64,000 nucleotides of DNA from Fuerstiella sp. (GTDB lineage: Bacteria; Planctomycetota; Planctomycetia; Planctomycetales; Planctomycetaceae): contig JABABI010000006.1 in assembly GCA_014238335.1 (NCBI GenBank), positions 15,246-79,245 of the forward strand. Reading direction: 5' to 3'. Below the pieces are notes generated by a model. The model did not search any database. It worked only from the letters and a program-made list of their open reading frames with translations, and was not told the origin of the DNA. Shown here piece after piece: positions 1 to 7,293 of this stretch. Every line of letters begins with the position of its first letter. Position 1 is the first letter of the stretch. The translations under genes and the position numbers were made by a program.

Positions 1-639
1 ATGGCGCTGTGCGTCGTCTCCGATGATGGAGTTGTGAAGCCACTTGTAGAACGCTTCCACGGCAAACGATTTAACTCGCCCAACGACCTGGTCGTTCACC
101 CCAATGGAAGTGTGTACTTCAGTGATCCTCGCTACCTTGGCCCGGAACCCATCGAACTGAAACACCAAAGCGTTTACCGGTTCACTCCAAAGACCGGAAA
201 ACTTCGTCGAGTCACCACAGACATTGAAAAACCGAATGGCGTCCACGTTTCGCCCGATGGTACGACATTGTACGTAGCGGAAACGAACAACGGCTCAACC
301 GGACAGGACCCGGATGCGACGCCGCAGCGCGGCCGCATGACATTAAACGCATTCAACATTAGCCCGAACGGTTCACTGACGGACAAACGGGTGCTCGTCA
401 ATTTTGGCGACAAACTGGGCACGGACGGAATGACCATCGACAAAGCCGGCAACATCTACGCCGCCGTGCGGTCTGCCAATCGTTTCGGCATCGTTGTCTA
501 CTCGTCGGCCGGAAAGGAACTGGGATATATCAAGACGCCGACGCTGCCAACAAACTGCTGTTTTGGTGTCGGCAGCACATCTTCGATTCTGTACGTGACG
601 GCGGGCGGCGAATTCTATCAAATCAATCTGGCCATGTAA
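1..639 (+). CDS. SMP-30/gluconolactonase/LRE family protein, 5' partial
   Basis: This is the C-terminal 212 residues of a six-bladed beta-propeller lactonase of the SMP-30/gluconolactonase family, which hydrolyses sugar lactones using a bound divalent metal. The family signature NSPNDLVVHPNGSVYFSDP is at residues 25-43, with the metal-binding Asn/Asp in the NxxD segment. A second propeller motif, KPNGVHVSPDGTTLYVAE, is near 77-94, and the DGMTIDKAGNIYAA strand near 142-155. Family members have about 300 residues, so the window edge cuts off the first blades; the in-frame ATG at base 1 is probably internal. The gene converges with dinB, with no clear terminator between them. The exact substrate cannot be told from sequence. 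Confidence 0.85.
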   Translation: MALCVVSDDGVVKPLVERFHGKRFNSPNDLVVHPNGSVYFSDPRYLGPEPIELKHQSVYRFTPKTGKLRRVTTDIEKPNGVHVSPDGTTLYVAETNNGSTGQDPDATPQRGRMTLNAFNISPNGSLTDKRVLVNFGDKLGTDGMTIDKAGNIYAAVRSANRFGIVVYSSAGKELGYIKTPTLPTNCCFGVGSTSSILYVTAGGEFYQINLAM

Positions 640-693
640 CAGACAGTGAGCGACTGTGAAGAGGCAGTGCGGAGGTCAGAGAACGTGGCTTGC

Positions 694-1884
694 CTACTCG
701 GGGCGCGGCAGTGGCTTGTGTTCCGCATCGTGTTGCACTGTGGAACCTCGTCGCAGCGACGTTGTGCCGAAACGACGACGAATCTGATCGGCCACTTCAT
801 CCAGCTTCGTGTCTCGTTCGTGCTGAACTTCGGCGAACAGACTTTGCTGGACGGACGACGGTCGTTGCAGGTTTGAGACGCCCATGCCCAGCAGACGGAC
901 AATCGGCGAACGATGCGTCAGCTGATAATCCAGCATTTCAGAAACAACCGACCACAGCACGTTTGTGGCGTTCGTTGACTGCGGCAGACTTTTCGAGCGA
1001 GTAATCGTGTCGAAGTTGCCGTAACGAACTTTCAGGTTGACCGTACGTCCCTGAACATTGTTTCTCCGCATTCGCCCGGCGACCTGTTCGGTGAGTTCCA
1101 TCAACCATGCTCGCAGAACATCTCCGTCGCGCACATCCTGGCCAAACGTGGTTTCGTGCGAAACAGATTTTGCTTCACGATCTGCCACCACCTGACGTTC
1201 GTCAATACCCCGCGCCAGTTCCCAGAAATGCTGCCCGATTTTGCCGAAGGAATTCTGCAGCTGCTGCAGCGAGAGATTTCCAAGATCACCAATAGTCCGA
1301 ATCCCCAGGCCATCAAACTTCTGCTTCGTCGCCTTTCCTACGCCCCAGATTCGAGTCACCGGCAGTGGCTCAAGAACGGCTTGCACAGCATCCGGTGCGA
1401 TGACCGTGAATCCATCTGGCTTTTCCAGATCGCTGGCCAGCTTGGCCAGAAACTTATTGGGAGCAACGCCCACTGACGCGACCAGTTGCAGTTCATCGCG
1501 GATATCCTTCTTGACTGCACGACCAATCGCTTCGACAGGACCGAATAACCGGACACTTCCCGTGGCGTCCAGAAAAGCCTCGTCCAGAGACAGCGGTTCC
1601 ACCACCGGGGTATAACGATTGAAGATCTCCCGAATTTGGCGGGAAATTCGCACGTAGTGGTCCATCCGCGGGCGCAGCACGACAGCGTTCGGACATTTCC
1701 TGAGCGCCTCTGCGGTTGCCATGGCGCTGTGCACACCATACTTCCGCACAACATAGTTTGCCGCTGCGACAACACCGCGGCCTTCCGGCGTCCCTCCGAC
1801 GATGACAGGCTGTCCCTGCAGTTCCGGTCGATCGCGTTCCTCGACAGAAGCATAAAATGCGTCCATGTCAACATGCAGAATCAT
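694..1884 (-). CDS. dinB: DNA polymerase IV (Y family)
   Basis: A complete Y-family translesion polymerase of 396 residues, normal for DinB. Catalytic carboxylates are Asp6 and Asp8 in the HVDMDAFYASVE motif and Asp101/Glu102 in LSLDEAFLD. The helix-hairpin-helix region follows (VTRIWGVGKATKQKFDGLGI), then the little-finger domain. QQSLF at about 346-350 fits the beta-clamp binding motif. The start is fixed because the first codon directly precedes the conserved beta strand. It acts at stalled replication forks and is usually SOS- or stress-induced; I saw no LexA-type operator upstream. A possible 42-residue ORF lies just upstream on the same strand. Confidence 0.96.
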   Translation of the reverse strand: MILHVDMDAFYASVEERDRPELQGQPVIVGGTPEGRGVVAAANYVVRKYGVHSAMATAEALRKCPNAVVLRPRMDHYVRISRQIREIFNRYTPVVEPLSLDEAFLDATGSVRLFGPVEAIGRAVKKDIRDELQLVASVGVAPNKFLAKLASDLEKPDGFTVIAPDAVQAVLEPLPVTRIWGVGKATKQKFDGLGIRTIGDLGNLSLQQLQNSFGKIGQHFWELARGIDERQVVADREAKSVSHETTFGQDVRDGDVLRAWLMELTEQVAGRMRRNNVQGRTVNLKVRYGNFDTITRSKSLPQSTNATNVLWSVVSEMLDYQLTHRSPIVRLLGMGVSNLQRPSSVQQSLFAEVQHERDTKLDEVADQIRRRFGTTSLRRGSTVQHDAEHKPLPRPE

Positions 1885-1947
1885 CCGGAATCCGATCGGC
1901 AGGAAACGCCACCAATGTCCATTTTTCGGGAAGAACGCGAGAGTCCG

Positions 1948-2076
1948 TCAATCATACGACAACCGGTGCAGAACCACGAACAGGATGAACATCAGCAACG
2001 GAGATTTCAGGCTTCCATCGCCTCCGCCCCCACGACTGCACACTTTGCGTCGATTGACGCTGTCAGAGGCTTTCAT
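1948..2076 (-). CDS. Possible small membrane protein (42 aa), doubtful
   Basis: A short ATG-initiated ORF on the dinB strand, ending 63 bases before dinB starts. The first half is basic and Gly-rich. The second half contains a hydrophobic stretch, SPLLMFILFVVLHRL, long enough for one membrane helix. There is no convincing Shine-Dalgarno sequence before the ATG, and nothing else proves coding. It may be chance; I list it only because the gap has no other gene and the hydrophobic helix is clean. Confidence 0.25.
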   Translation of the reverse strand: MKASDSVNRRKVCSRGGGGDGSLKSPLLMFILFVVLHRLSYD

Positions 2077-2109
2077 TGAGAATCTGGCACCATACAATTT
2101 GAGCAGTGG

Positions 2110-2180
2110 AAAGGGGGCTCAGGAACCAATAGTTGGACGGCCCTTCGGGTGCATCGCACTATTGGTTCCTGCCCCCTTTT
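2110..2180. repeat. REP-like palindromic element, copy A
   Basis: Two near-perfect inverted arms, 2110-2133 (AAAGGGGGCTCAGGAACCAA then TAGT) and 2158-2180 (ACTATTGGTTCC then TGCCCCCTTTT), enclose a 24-base loop with CGGCCCTTCGGG. The arms differ only by one unpaired base. The element lies between dinB and the next gene, 40 bases before that gene's ATG. A diverged second copy with the same arms and a recognisably homologous loop lies at about 40935-41025 in the opposite orientation. The structure resembles REP/RAYT-type palindromes, but no transposase is in the window. Confidence 0.75.
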
Positions 2181-2220
2181 CGAACGCTCCGTTTTACTTT
2201 TCAGCATAAATCCGGCTCCC

Positions 2221-3390
2221 ATGAACACCACTACTGCATCCAGCCCCCGCATTCACACTTTGAAGCAGCAATTGCCTGAGAATCCATCACACACTGATTT
2301 GCTGGCTGCGTTGCAGCAGACATTGACTGATGAAAAGGATTACCATCGTCTGTTCGATGCGAAGTTGATGCAGGTGCGTAACCAGATGGGGTTGCCGCTG
2401 ACTCAGCCAACATCGCTGGACAATGTCCCCGCTGAACACGAACAGGTCTTTCGCGATGCATACGTAGGGGCAGCCCGCGAAGTCGGCACAATGTTTCTGG
2501 AAGACGGTCAGCTGTCTGATGCATGGGCGTACTTCCGCACCATCGGGGAACCGGAACCTGTCAAAGCCGCCATCGACAAAATAGCAGTGCCTCGTGAGCC
2601 GGACGAAGCGTTCGACGAAATCGTCAACGTGGCTCTGTATGAAGGTGCTCACATTGCGCGTGGGCTTGAGTTTCTGCTGAAGACTCATGGAACCTGCAAC
2701 ACTGTGACCGCGTTAAGTCAGTTGCAGCAACAGATGACTCTGGAGGAACGTCGAACAGCTGCTGCCATGATGGTGCGAACCATCTATGACGATGTGCAGG
2801 CAACGCTGCGTCGCGAAGTCGAAACGCGCATGCCGGTGCTGTCACCAAATGCCTCAATCGGCGAGCTGATTACGGGCCGCGACTGGCTGTTTGCCGAAGG
2901 TAATTACCATATCGACGTGTCGCATCTGCATTCAACAGTCGGGTTTGCTCGATCACTGAATGCCGAGGACCCGGAACTGAAACAGGCTATCGAATTGTGT
3001 GCCTACGGGGCCATGCTCTCGGACCAACTGCAGTATCCTGGCGAACTGCCCTTCGACGAATACTACAAGGCCAACCGGTTCTTTCTGACGGCGTTAGCTG
3101 GTGATGATCCCGATGCGGCCATTGCCTATTTCATGCAGAGACTCAACGATGAACCTGACACGTCAGACCAGCAGCTGATCGCGTTCGTGCTGCTGGACCT
3201 GGCACAGCGAATCGGACGGTCGTCTGAAGTGCTGAAGCAAACGGCCTCGTTTGTCAGCCGCATGGAAGATCCCAATGGCTTTTCATTTACAAAGCTTTGT
3301 GTGGAACTGGGGCTCACCGAAAAGCTTGAGCAAGCTGCGGTGGAGAACGACGACATCCTCGCCTTTACCGTCGCCAGGCTGTCGCAGTAG
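2221..3390 (+). CDS. Conserved hypothetical protein, helical/TPR-like
   Basis: A 389-residue protein I cannot assign to a named family. It is almost wholly alpha-helical by composition, soluble, without signal peptide or membrane segment. It has helix pairs reminiscent of tetratricopeptide repeats (FLEDGQLSDAWAYFRTIG near 95-112 and LDLAQRIGRSSEVLKQTASF towards the end). The annotated start is the ATG at 2221. An upstream in-frame ATG at 2149 lies inside the palindromic repeat and would add 24 residues of repeat-encoded sequence, so it was rejected. No strong Shine-Dalgarno sequence is present. Likely cytoplasmic; function unknown. Confidence 0.8.
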   Translation: MNTTTASSPRIHTLKQQLPENPSHTDLLAALQQTLTDEKDYHRLFDAKLMQVRNQMGLPLTQPTSLDNVPAEHEQVFRDAYVGAAREVGTMFLEDGQLSDAWAYFRTIGEPEPVKAAIDKIAVPREPDEAFDEIVNVALYEGAHIARGLEFLLKTHGTCNTVTALSQLQQQMTLEERRTAAAMMVRTIYDDVQATLRREVETRMPVLSPNASIGELITGRDWLFAEGNYHIDVSHLHSTVGFARSLNAEDPELKQAIELCAYGAMLSDQLQYPGELPFDEYYKANRFFLTALAGDDPDAAIAYFMQRLNDEPDTSDQQLIAFVLLDLAQRIGRSSEVLKQTASFVSRMEDPNGFSFTKLCVELGLTEKLEQAAVENDDILAFTVARLSQ

Positions 3391-3486
3391 ATCAAGGACG
3401 AGGCCTGTGCCGCAACACGCTGCGAGCCAGCACCGAAGACCAACAATCCGGTCCCGTCGGGTCGCAACAACTGACATATCCGCAGG

Positions 3487-3927
3487 ATGTCTTCACGAAT
3501 GAGCGTAACCAACTGGATACAGAAGGAAATCGTGCTGCCGCAGTTCTCGCGCGGCTGCCATCTCGTGACGTCGCATATTCTGCAGGAAGTTCCAGAGATT
3601 CGTGACCTTCAGGTTGGACTGCTGCACGTGTTTATGCAGCACACATCGGCATCGCTGACGCTGAATGAAAATGCGGACCCCGACGTTCTTGTCGACATGA
3701 ACATGGCGTTGAACAAACTCGCCCCGGAATCATGGCCGTACGTGCATACCTGCGAAGGGCCGGACGACATGCCCGCTCATGTGAAGTCCTCGCTGACCGA
3801 CTCGTCGATCTCAATTCCCATCGGCAGCGGGCGATTACTGACCGGCACATGGCAGGGCATTTACCTGTGCGAACATCGTAACCATGGCAGTCGGCGTCAT
3901 CTGGTGGTGACCATACAGGGACAGTGA
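3487..3927 (+). CDS. yjbQ: YjbQ family protein (UPF0047)
   Basis: A complete 146-residue YjbQ/UPF0047 protein, the family's usual length. Diagnostic segments are HTSASLTLNENADPDV (about 56-71), the central HTCEGPDDMPAHVKSSL and C-terminal GTWQGIYLCEHRNH. The conserved His, Asn and Glu residues form the putative active site. The family is annotated as secondary thiamine-phosphate synthase from weak complementation data; the physiological role is unsettled. An AGGA lies 11 bases before a second ATG at 3499, so the protein may start there. Probably cytoplasmic and monocistronic. Confidence 0.93.
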   Translation: MSSRMSVTNWIQKEIVLPQFSRGCHLVTSHILQEVPEIRDLQVGLLHVFMQHTSASLTLNENADPDVLVDMNMALNKLAPESWPYVHTCEGPDDMPAHVKSSLTDSSISIPIGSGRLLTGTWQGIYLCEHRNHGSRRHLVVTIQGQ

Positions 3928-4044
3928 CGATGCCTGCTGCATCATCTTTGGCCACTGGTAACATTTATCATCTCACGGCGGCACAAGTCTGACCGCCATT
4001 TCGATCACGAAATGATTCGCCGCTGCAATTGCATCTGAGATCCC

Positions 4045-4674
4045 ATGGCCAAACTCTACTTTTACTACTCAGCAATGAATGCCGGAAAGTCGACAACACT
4101 GCTGCAGGCAGCGTACAACTACAGGGAACGTGGCCTCAGGCCACTGTTGCTGACACCTGAAGTCAATTCACCAGACGGGTCCGGTGTGATCAGTTCCCGC
4201 ATCGGCGTGCAATCGCCGGCGCACCTTTTTTCACTCGGTGAGTCGCTTCTGAACGTCTGTCGTCACGAACATTCTGTCCAATCCATCGCCTGTGTCTTTG
4301 TGGACGAAGCACAATTTCTGACACGTCGACAGGTCCATGAACTCGGTGACGTGGCCGACGAGTTGAGTGTGCCTGTCCTGACGTATGGTCTGCGCACGGA
4401 TTTTCAGGGCAATCTGTTTGAAGGCAGTCAATTTCTGCTCGCCTGGGCAGACGTCATCTCTGAGATTAAGACCATCTGCCACTGCGGTCGCAAGGCGACG
4501 ATGGTACTGAGAATTGATTCCGACGGTCGACCGATTGGCAGCGGTGAACAGATTAAAGTGGGTGGCAACGAAAGCTATATTTCCGTCTGTCGACAGCACT
4601 TCAAATCCGGTCTGGGCACAAACAACCAGCCGGAACTACCCTTCGAAGACCTCGGCAAAGACGCTGCGCGCTGA
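4045..4674 (+). CDS. tdk: Thymidine kinase (type II)
   Basis: A 209-residue cytosolic thymidine kinase that phosphorylates thymidine with ATP in the salvage pathway. The P-loop AMNAGKST is at residues 10-17, the Walker B-like VFVDEAQFL near 89-97, and the lasso/zinc region includes [12 protein letters not shown] (Cys145, Cys147) and SVCRQHF. The C-terminal part ([15 protein letters not shown]) closely follows the gamma-proteobacterial Tdk pattern. Length is normal. It stands alone after yjbQ, with a 117-base gap. A hairpin with arms CGAAC/GTTCG at 4719-4741 could end the transcript, but no T-run follows. Confidence 0.95.
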   Translation: MAKLYFYYSAMNAGKSTTLLQAAYNYRERGLRPLLLTPEVNSPDGSGVISSRIGVQSPAHLFSLGESLLNVCRHEHSVQSIACVFVDEAQFLTRRQVHELGDVADELSVPVLTYGLRTDFQGNLFEGSQFLLAWADVISEIKTICHCGRKATMVLRIDSDGRPIGSGEQIKVGGNESYISVCRQHFKSGLGTNNQPELPFEDLGKDAAR

Positions 4675-4866
4675 ATGATCTGTTATGTAACGGACCTTTA
4701 GCTCGTTTCACCCGACGTCGAACGGCCCTTGCGGGTGTTCGGCGCCGAAAGCGGAGAAAATCGCGAGGCAACACTCTGAACAGGAAACGCCATTCCCGCT
4801 GGTCGCCAAACGTGACGCTTGTTTTCAGGTGAAAAAGTCTAATCGCGAATTTGAGGCCTAATCGCC

Positions 4867-4896
4867 TTGCGTTGTGACGTGATGACGGAATAATGC
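4867..4896 (+). promoter_or_regulatory. Putative sigma-70-like promoter of SRP RNA
   Basis: TTGCGT (4867-4872) and TAATGC (4891-4896), spaced by 18 bases, lie about 24 bases before the SRP RNA closing stem. This matches the -35/-10 consensus only in part. The predicted transcript would start a few bases before the mature 5' end, so processing would be needed. Confidence 0.35.
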
Positions 4897-4919
4897 GGCC
4901 TCAGCGCCAAACGCTCAAA

Positions 4920-5033
4920 GGAGCGAAACGCTGCCTCCAATTGCGGTGAGGCCAGCCAAACCGGGTCAGGTCGGAAACGAAGCAGCCCTGCGGTTTTGGT
5001 TCTTAGGTGTGAGCGGAGGTAGCGTTTCGCTCC
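4920..5033 (+). ncRNA. ffs: Signal recognition particle RNA, small bacterial (4.5S) type
   Basis: The core GGTCAGGTCGGAAACGAAGC, followed by AGCC, matches the universal SRP domain IV (GGTCAGGTCC-GGAA-GGAAGCAGCC), with the symmetric and asymmetric loop nucleotides that bind Ffh M domain. The apical tetraloop is GAAA closed by G-C instead of the common GGAA closed by C-G; both are GNRA-type. A long closing stem pairs 4920-4938 (GGAGCGAAACGCTGCCTCC) with 5015-5033 (GGAGGTAGCGTTTCGCTCC), with only one G-U wobble in 19 pairs. This gives a molecule of about 114 nt. The 3' arm is directly followed by a T-run. It works with Ffh and FtsY in co-translational membrane targeting. Confidence 0.93.
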
Positions 5034-5039
5034 TTTTTT
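5015..5039 (+). terminator. Terminator of SRP RNA
   Basis: The 3' arm of the SRP closing stem (5015-5033) runs directly into TTTTTT at 5034-5039, so the RNA's own stem can act as an intrinsic terminator. It lies 11 bases from the convergent gatA stop codon. Confidence 0.7.
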
Positions 5040-5050
5040 GTGGTCCAGCT

Positions 5051-6526
5051 CTACGCTACCGGGCAGGCCCCGATCGTTTCACCAGACGTTTCTGCCATGG
5101 CCGCTGCCTGCAGAAGTGTCGTTTCTGAAAATGCCGGCGCCTGCAGCTGCAGGCCGATCGGTAGTCCGGCCGAAGTCAGACCACAGGGAACAGAAATTCC
5201 TGGGATTCCCGCGAGATTGGCGCCGATGGTGTAGATATCGCTGAGATACATAGCCAGCGGGTCATTCATCTTTTCGCCGATTCGAAAGGCCGCAGTTGGG
5301 GCCACCGGACCGGCAATGACATCCACGTCCGAAAACGCTTTGTCGAAATCCTCCCGGATGCGGCGTCGAACCTTTAGTGCCTTCAGGTAGTACGCATCAT
5401 AGTATCCAGACGACAGAGCGTATGTGCCGAGCATGATTCGTCGCTTGACCTCGGCACCAAAACCTTCGCCTCGACTGCGACGGTACAAGTCCAGCAGGCC
5501 ATCATTTTTCGAATCAAAGTTTTCCGTCCGATGGCCATAGTGAATGCCATCGTAGCGAGCAAGATTGCTGGACGCTTCGCTGGGAGCGATCAGGTAATAC
5601 GTAGCGACACTGTATTTCGCATGCGACAATTTGACCGACCTAACCGTGGCCCCGGCGGACTCAAGCCGCGCGATTCCGCTGCGGACGGCGGTTTCCACTT
5701 CGTCATCCAGCCCTTCGCCGTAGTGCTCGTCAACGATGCCGATCCGTAACCCCTCCAGGGACTGACGGTGCTGCACAGAATAATTGGCCACGTCAGAATC
5801 CACAGACGTTGTGTCCCGCGTGTCATGTCCTGCAATCGCCTGCAGCAGCAGCGCAGCTCCGTGCACATCTTTCGCAAACGGACCAATCTGGTCCAGGGAA
5901 CTGGCGAAGGCCACAAGACCGAACCGAGACACTCGGCCGTACGTGGGCTTCATCCCCACAACCCCGCAAAAACTGGCGGGCTGACGAATTGAACCACCCG
6001 TATCCGAACCCAAAGCCAACGGAACCATTCCGGCAGCCACGGCCGCTGCAGCGCCGCCGGACGATCCTCCAGGAGAATGATCCGTGTCCCATGGGTTACG
6101 CGTCGCACCAGACGCCGAGGTCTCAGTCGATGACCCCATCGCGAATTCATCCATGTTCAACTTGCCGACAATTACTCCGTCTTCGGCGTTCAACCGCTCC
6201 ACGACGTGAGCGCTGTACGGGGGACGATAGTTGTTTAGCATGCGACTGCCACAGGTGGTGGCCACCCCGGCCTGGCACATGTTGTCCTTGATACCGACGG
6301 GCAGGCCCTGCAGCATTCCAATGGCCTCGCCAGCGGCCCGTCTTGTATCTACAGAATCGGCCTGGGCCAGGGCTGCATCAGCATCAACGCTGATGAATGC
6401 GTTCAGCTTCGAGTTCAGCTGGTCGATTCTGGCAAGGCAGGCCGTCGTGAGGGTCCGGCTTGCCAAGTCGCCAGCCTGAAGAGACGCCAGCAGTGAGTCC
6501 GTGGATTGTTCGTGCAGTTCAGGCAT
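5051..6526 (-). CDS. gatA: Asp-tRNA(Asn)/Glu-tRNA(Gln) amidotransferase subunit A
   Basis: A full-length 491-residue amidase-signature subunit of GatCAB. It releases ammonia from glutamine to amidate Glu-tRNA(Gln) and/or Asp-tRNA(Asn). The Ser-cisSer-Lys triad is visible: Lys80 in GLPVGIKDN, Ser155 in SPGGSSGGAA and Ser179 in DTGGSIRQPA. The ATG lies inside the 3' end of gatC (8-base overlap), indicating translational coupling. gatB is not in the window, so the complex is encoded at two loci. The stop codon faces the SRP RNA terminator. Confidence 0.97.
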   Translation of the reverse strand: MPELHEQSTDSLLASLQAGDLASRTLTTACLARIDQLNSKLNAFISVDADAALAQADSVDTRRAAGEAIGMLQGLPVGIKDNMCQAGVATTCGSRMLNNYRPPYSAHVVERLNAEDGVIVGKLNMDEFAMGSSTETSASGATRNPWDTDHSPGGSSGGAAAAVAAGMVPLALGSDTGGSIRQPASFCGVVGMKPTYGRVSRFGLVAFASSLDQIGPFAKDVHGAALLLQAIAGHDTRDTTSVDSDVANYSVQHRQSLEGLRIGIVDEHYGEGLDDEVETAVRSGIARLESAGATVRSVKLSHAKYSVATYYLIAPSEASSNLARYDGIHYGHRTENFDSKNDGLLDLYRRSRGEGFGAEVKRRIMLGTYALSSGYYDAYYLKALKVRRRIREDFDKAFSDVDVIAGPVAPTAAFRIGEKMNDPLAMYLSDIYTIGANLAGIPGISVPCGLTSAGLPIGLQLQAPAFSETTLLQAAAMAETSGETIGACPVA

Positions 6527-6812
6527 CCTTCTGCTCCAGAATCTGCGGCACCTGAAAGAACTGTCCGTCCGTTTTCGGGGCGTTGCTTAAGGCTGCTTCA
6601 CGGTCCAGCGACAAACAACGCTCGTCCGTTCGAAAGACGTTCTGCAGATCAACAGCGTGAGGCATCGGCAGGGCGTCCTCAATGTCCACTTCGTTCAGAA
6701 CTTCAACGTACCCCAGAATCTCAGTCAGATTCTGGCCGTAGGTCTGCAGCTCCTGATCGCTGAGTTCAAGTCGCGCCAATGAAGCCACTTTGCGAATTTC
6801 ATCGATTTCCAT
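6519..6812 (-). CDS. gatC: Asp-tRNA(Asn)/Glu-tRNA(Gln) amidotransferase subunit C
   Basis: A 97-residue GatC, the small subunit that wraps between GatA and GatB and stabilises GatA. The N-terminal helix motif EIRKVASLARLELSDQE and the central LNEVDIEDALPM are typical. An AGGA lies 7 bases before the ATG, a good ribosome site. It is the first gene of a gatC-gatA operon. Length is normal for the family. Confidence 0.95.
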   Translation of the reverse strand: MEIDEIRKVASLARLELSDQELQTYGQNLTEILGYVEVLNEVDIEDALPMPHAVDLQNVFRTDERCLSLDREAALSNAPKTDGQFFQVPQILEQKDA

Positions 6813-7293
6813 TGGGCATCCTGCAGAAATTCAAATCACGTGAGATCGGAGGCCAATTCATTGAGAAATCCACCGGCAAGCGGGTGATCATCGAATGAAT
6901 TCAGCTTTGCGGGGAGTTTCCGCCAAAGAAGTCGACGATTCCATCGTCAGGACGCAGCTGTAAACGACATTCCTGAGATTCGGCAAATGCCGTACGTCAG
7001 TTGGCGAAGCCTCTGCAACGACGGATAATGAGCTGCGAACCTCCTGTTCGGCAGAATTCCACCCATTGGACCGGGAATTTGTGCCGAAATGGAGAATTGG
7101 CTCTGCGTTATTGACGATCCTGTCTGTTAGGATCCCCCGCTTCATTGCCAAGCGGTCTCAGTCGTATACCGCAGGCATCGTTCTTCCAGGGTGGCTGAAG
7201 CTTCCAGTCGCCCCGCCGCAAATGGAAGACCCGGCCGCAGGTCGATCTGTTTCCGACCGTCTCCAATTTTGGTAACACCACCCAGACCATCTT
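6813..7293. other. Intergenic region without recognised gene
   Basis: 481 bases between divergent gatC and typA. Only short ORFs on both strands without ribosome sites or recognisable motifs. It must hold promoters for both genes, but I could not point to a convincing -35/-10 pair. Confidence 0.5.

Noticed and set aside
4719..4741. Loop-like sequence CGAACGGCCCTTGCGGGTGT resembling the REP element loop
   Set aside because: Only the loop matches; the flanking AGGAACCAA arms are absent, so I did not call a third copy.
7066..7275. Plus-strand 69-codon ORF before typA
   Set aside because: No ribosome site, no hydrophobic or domain pattern, and it lies where the typA promoter should be.
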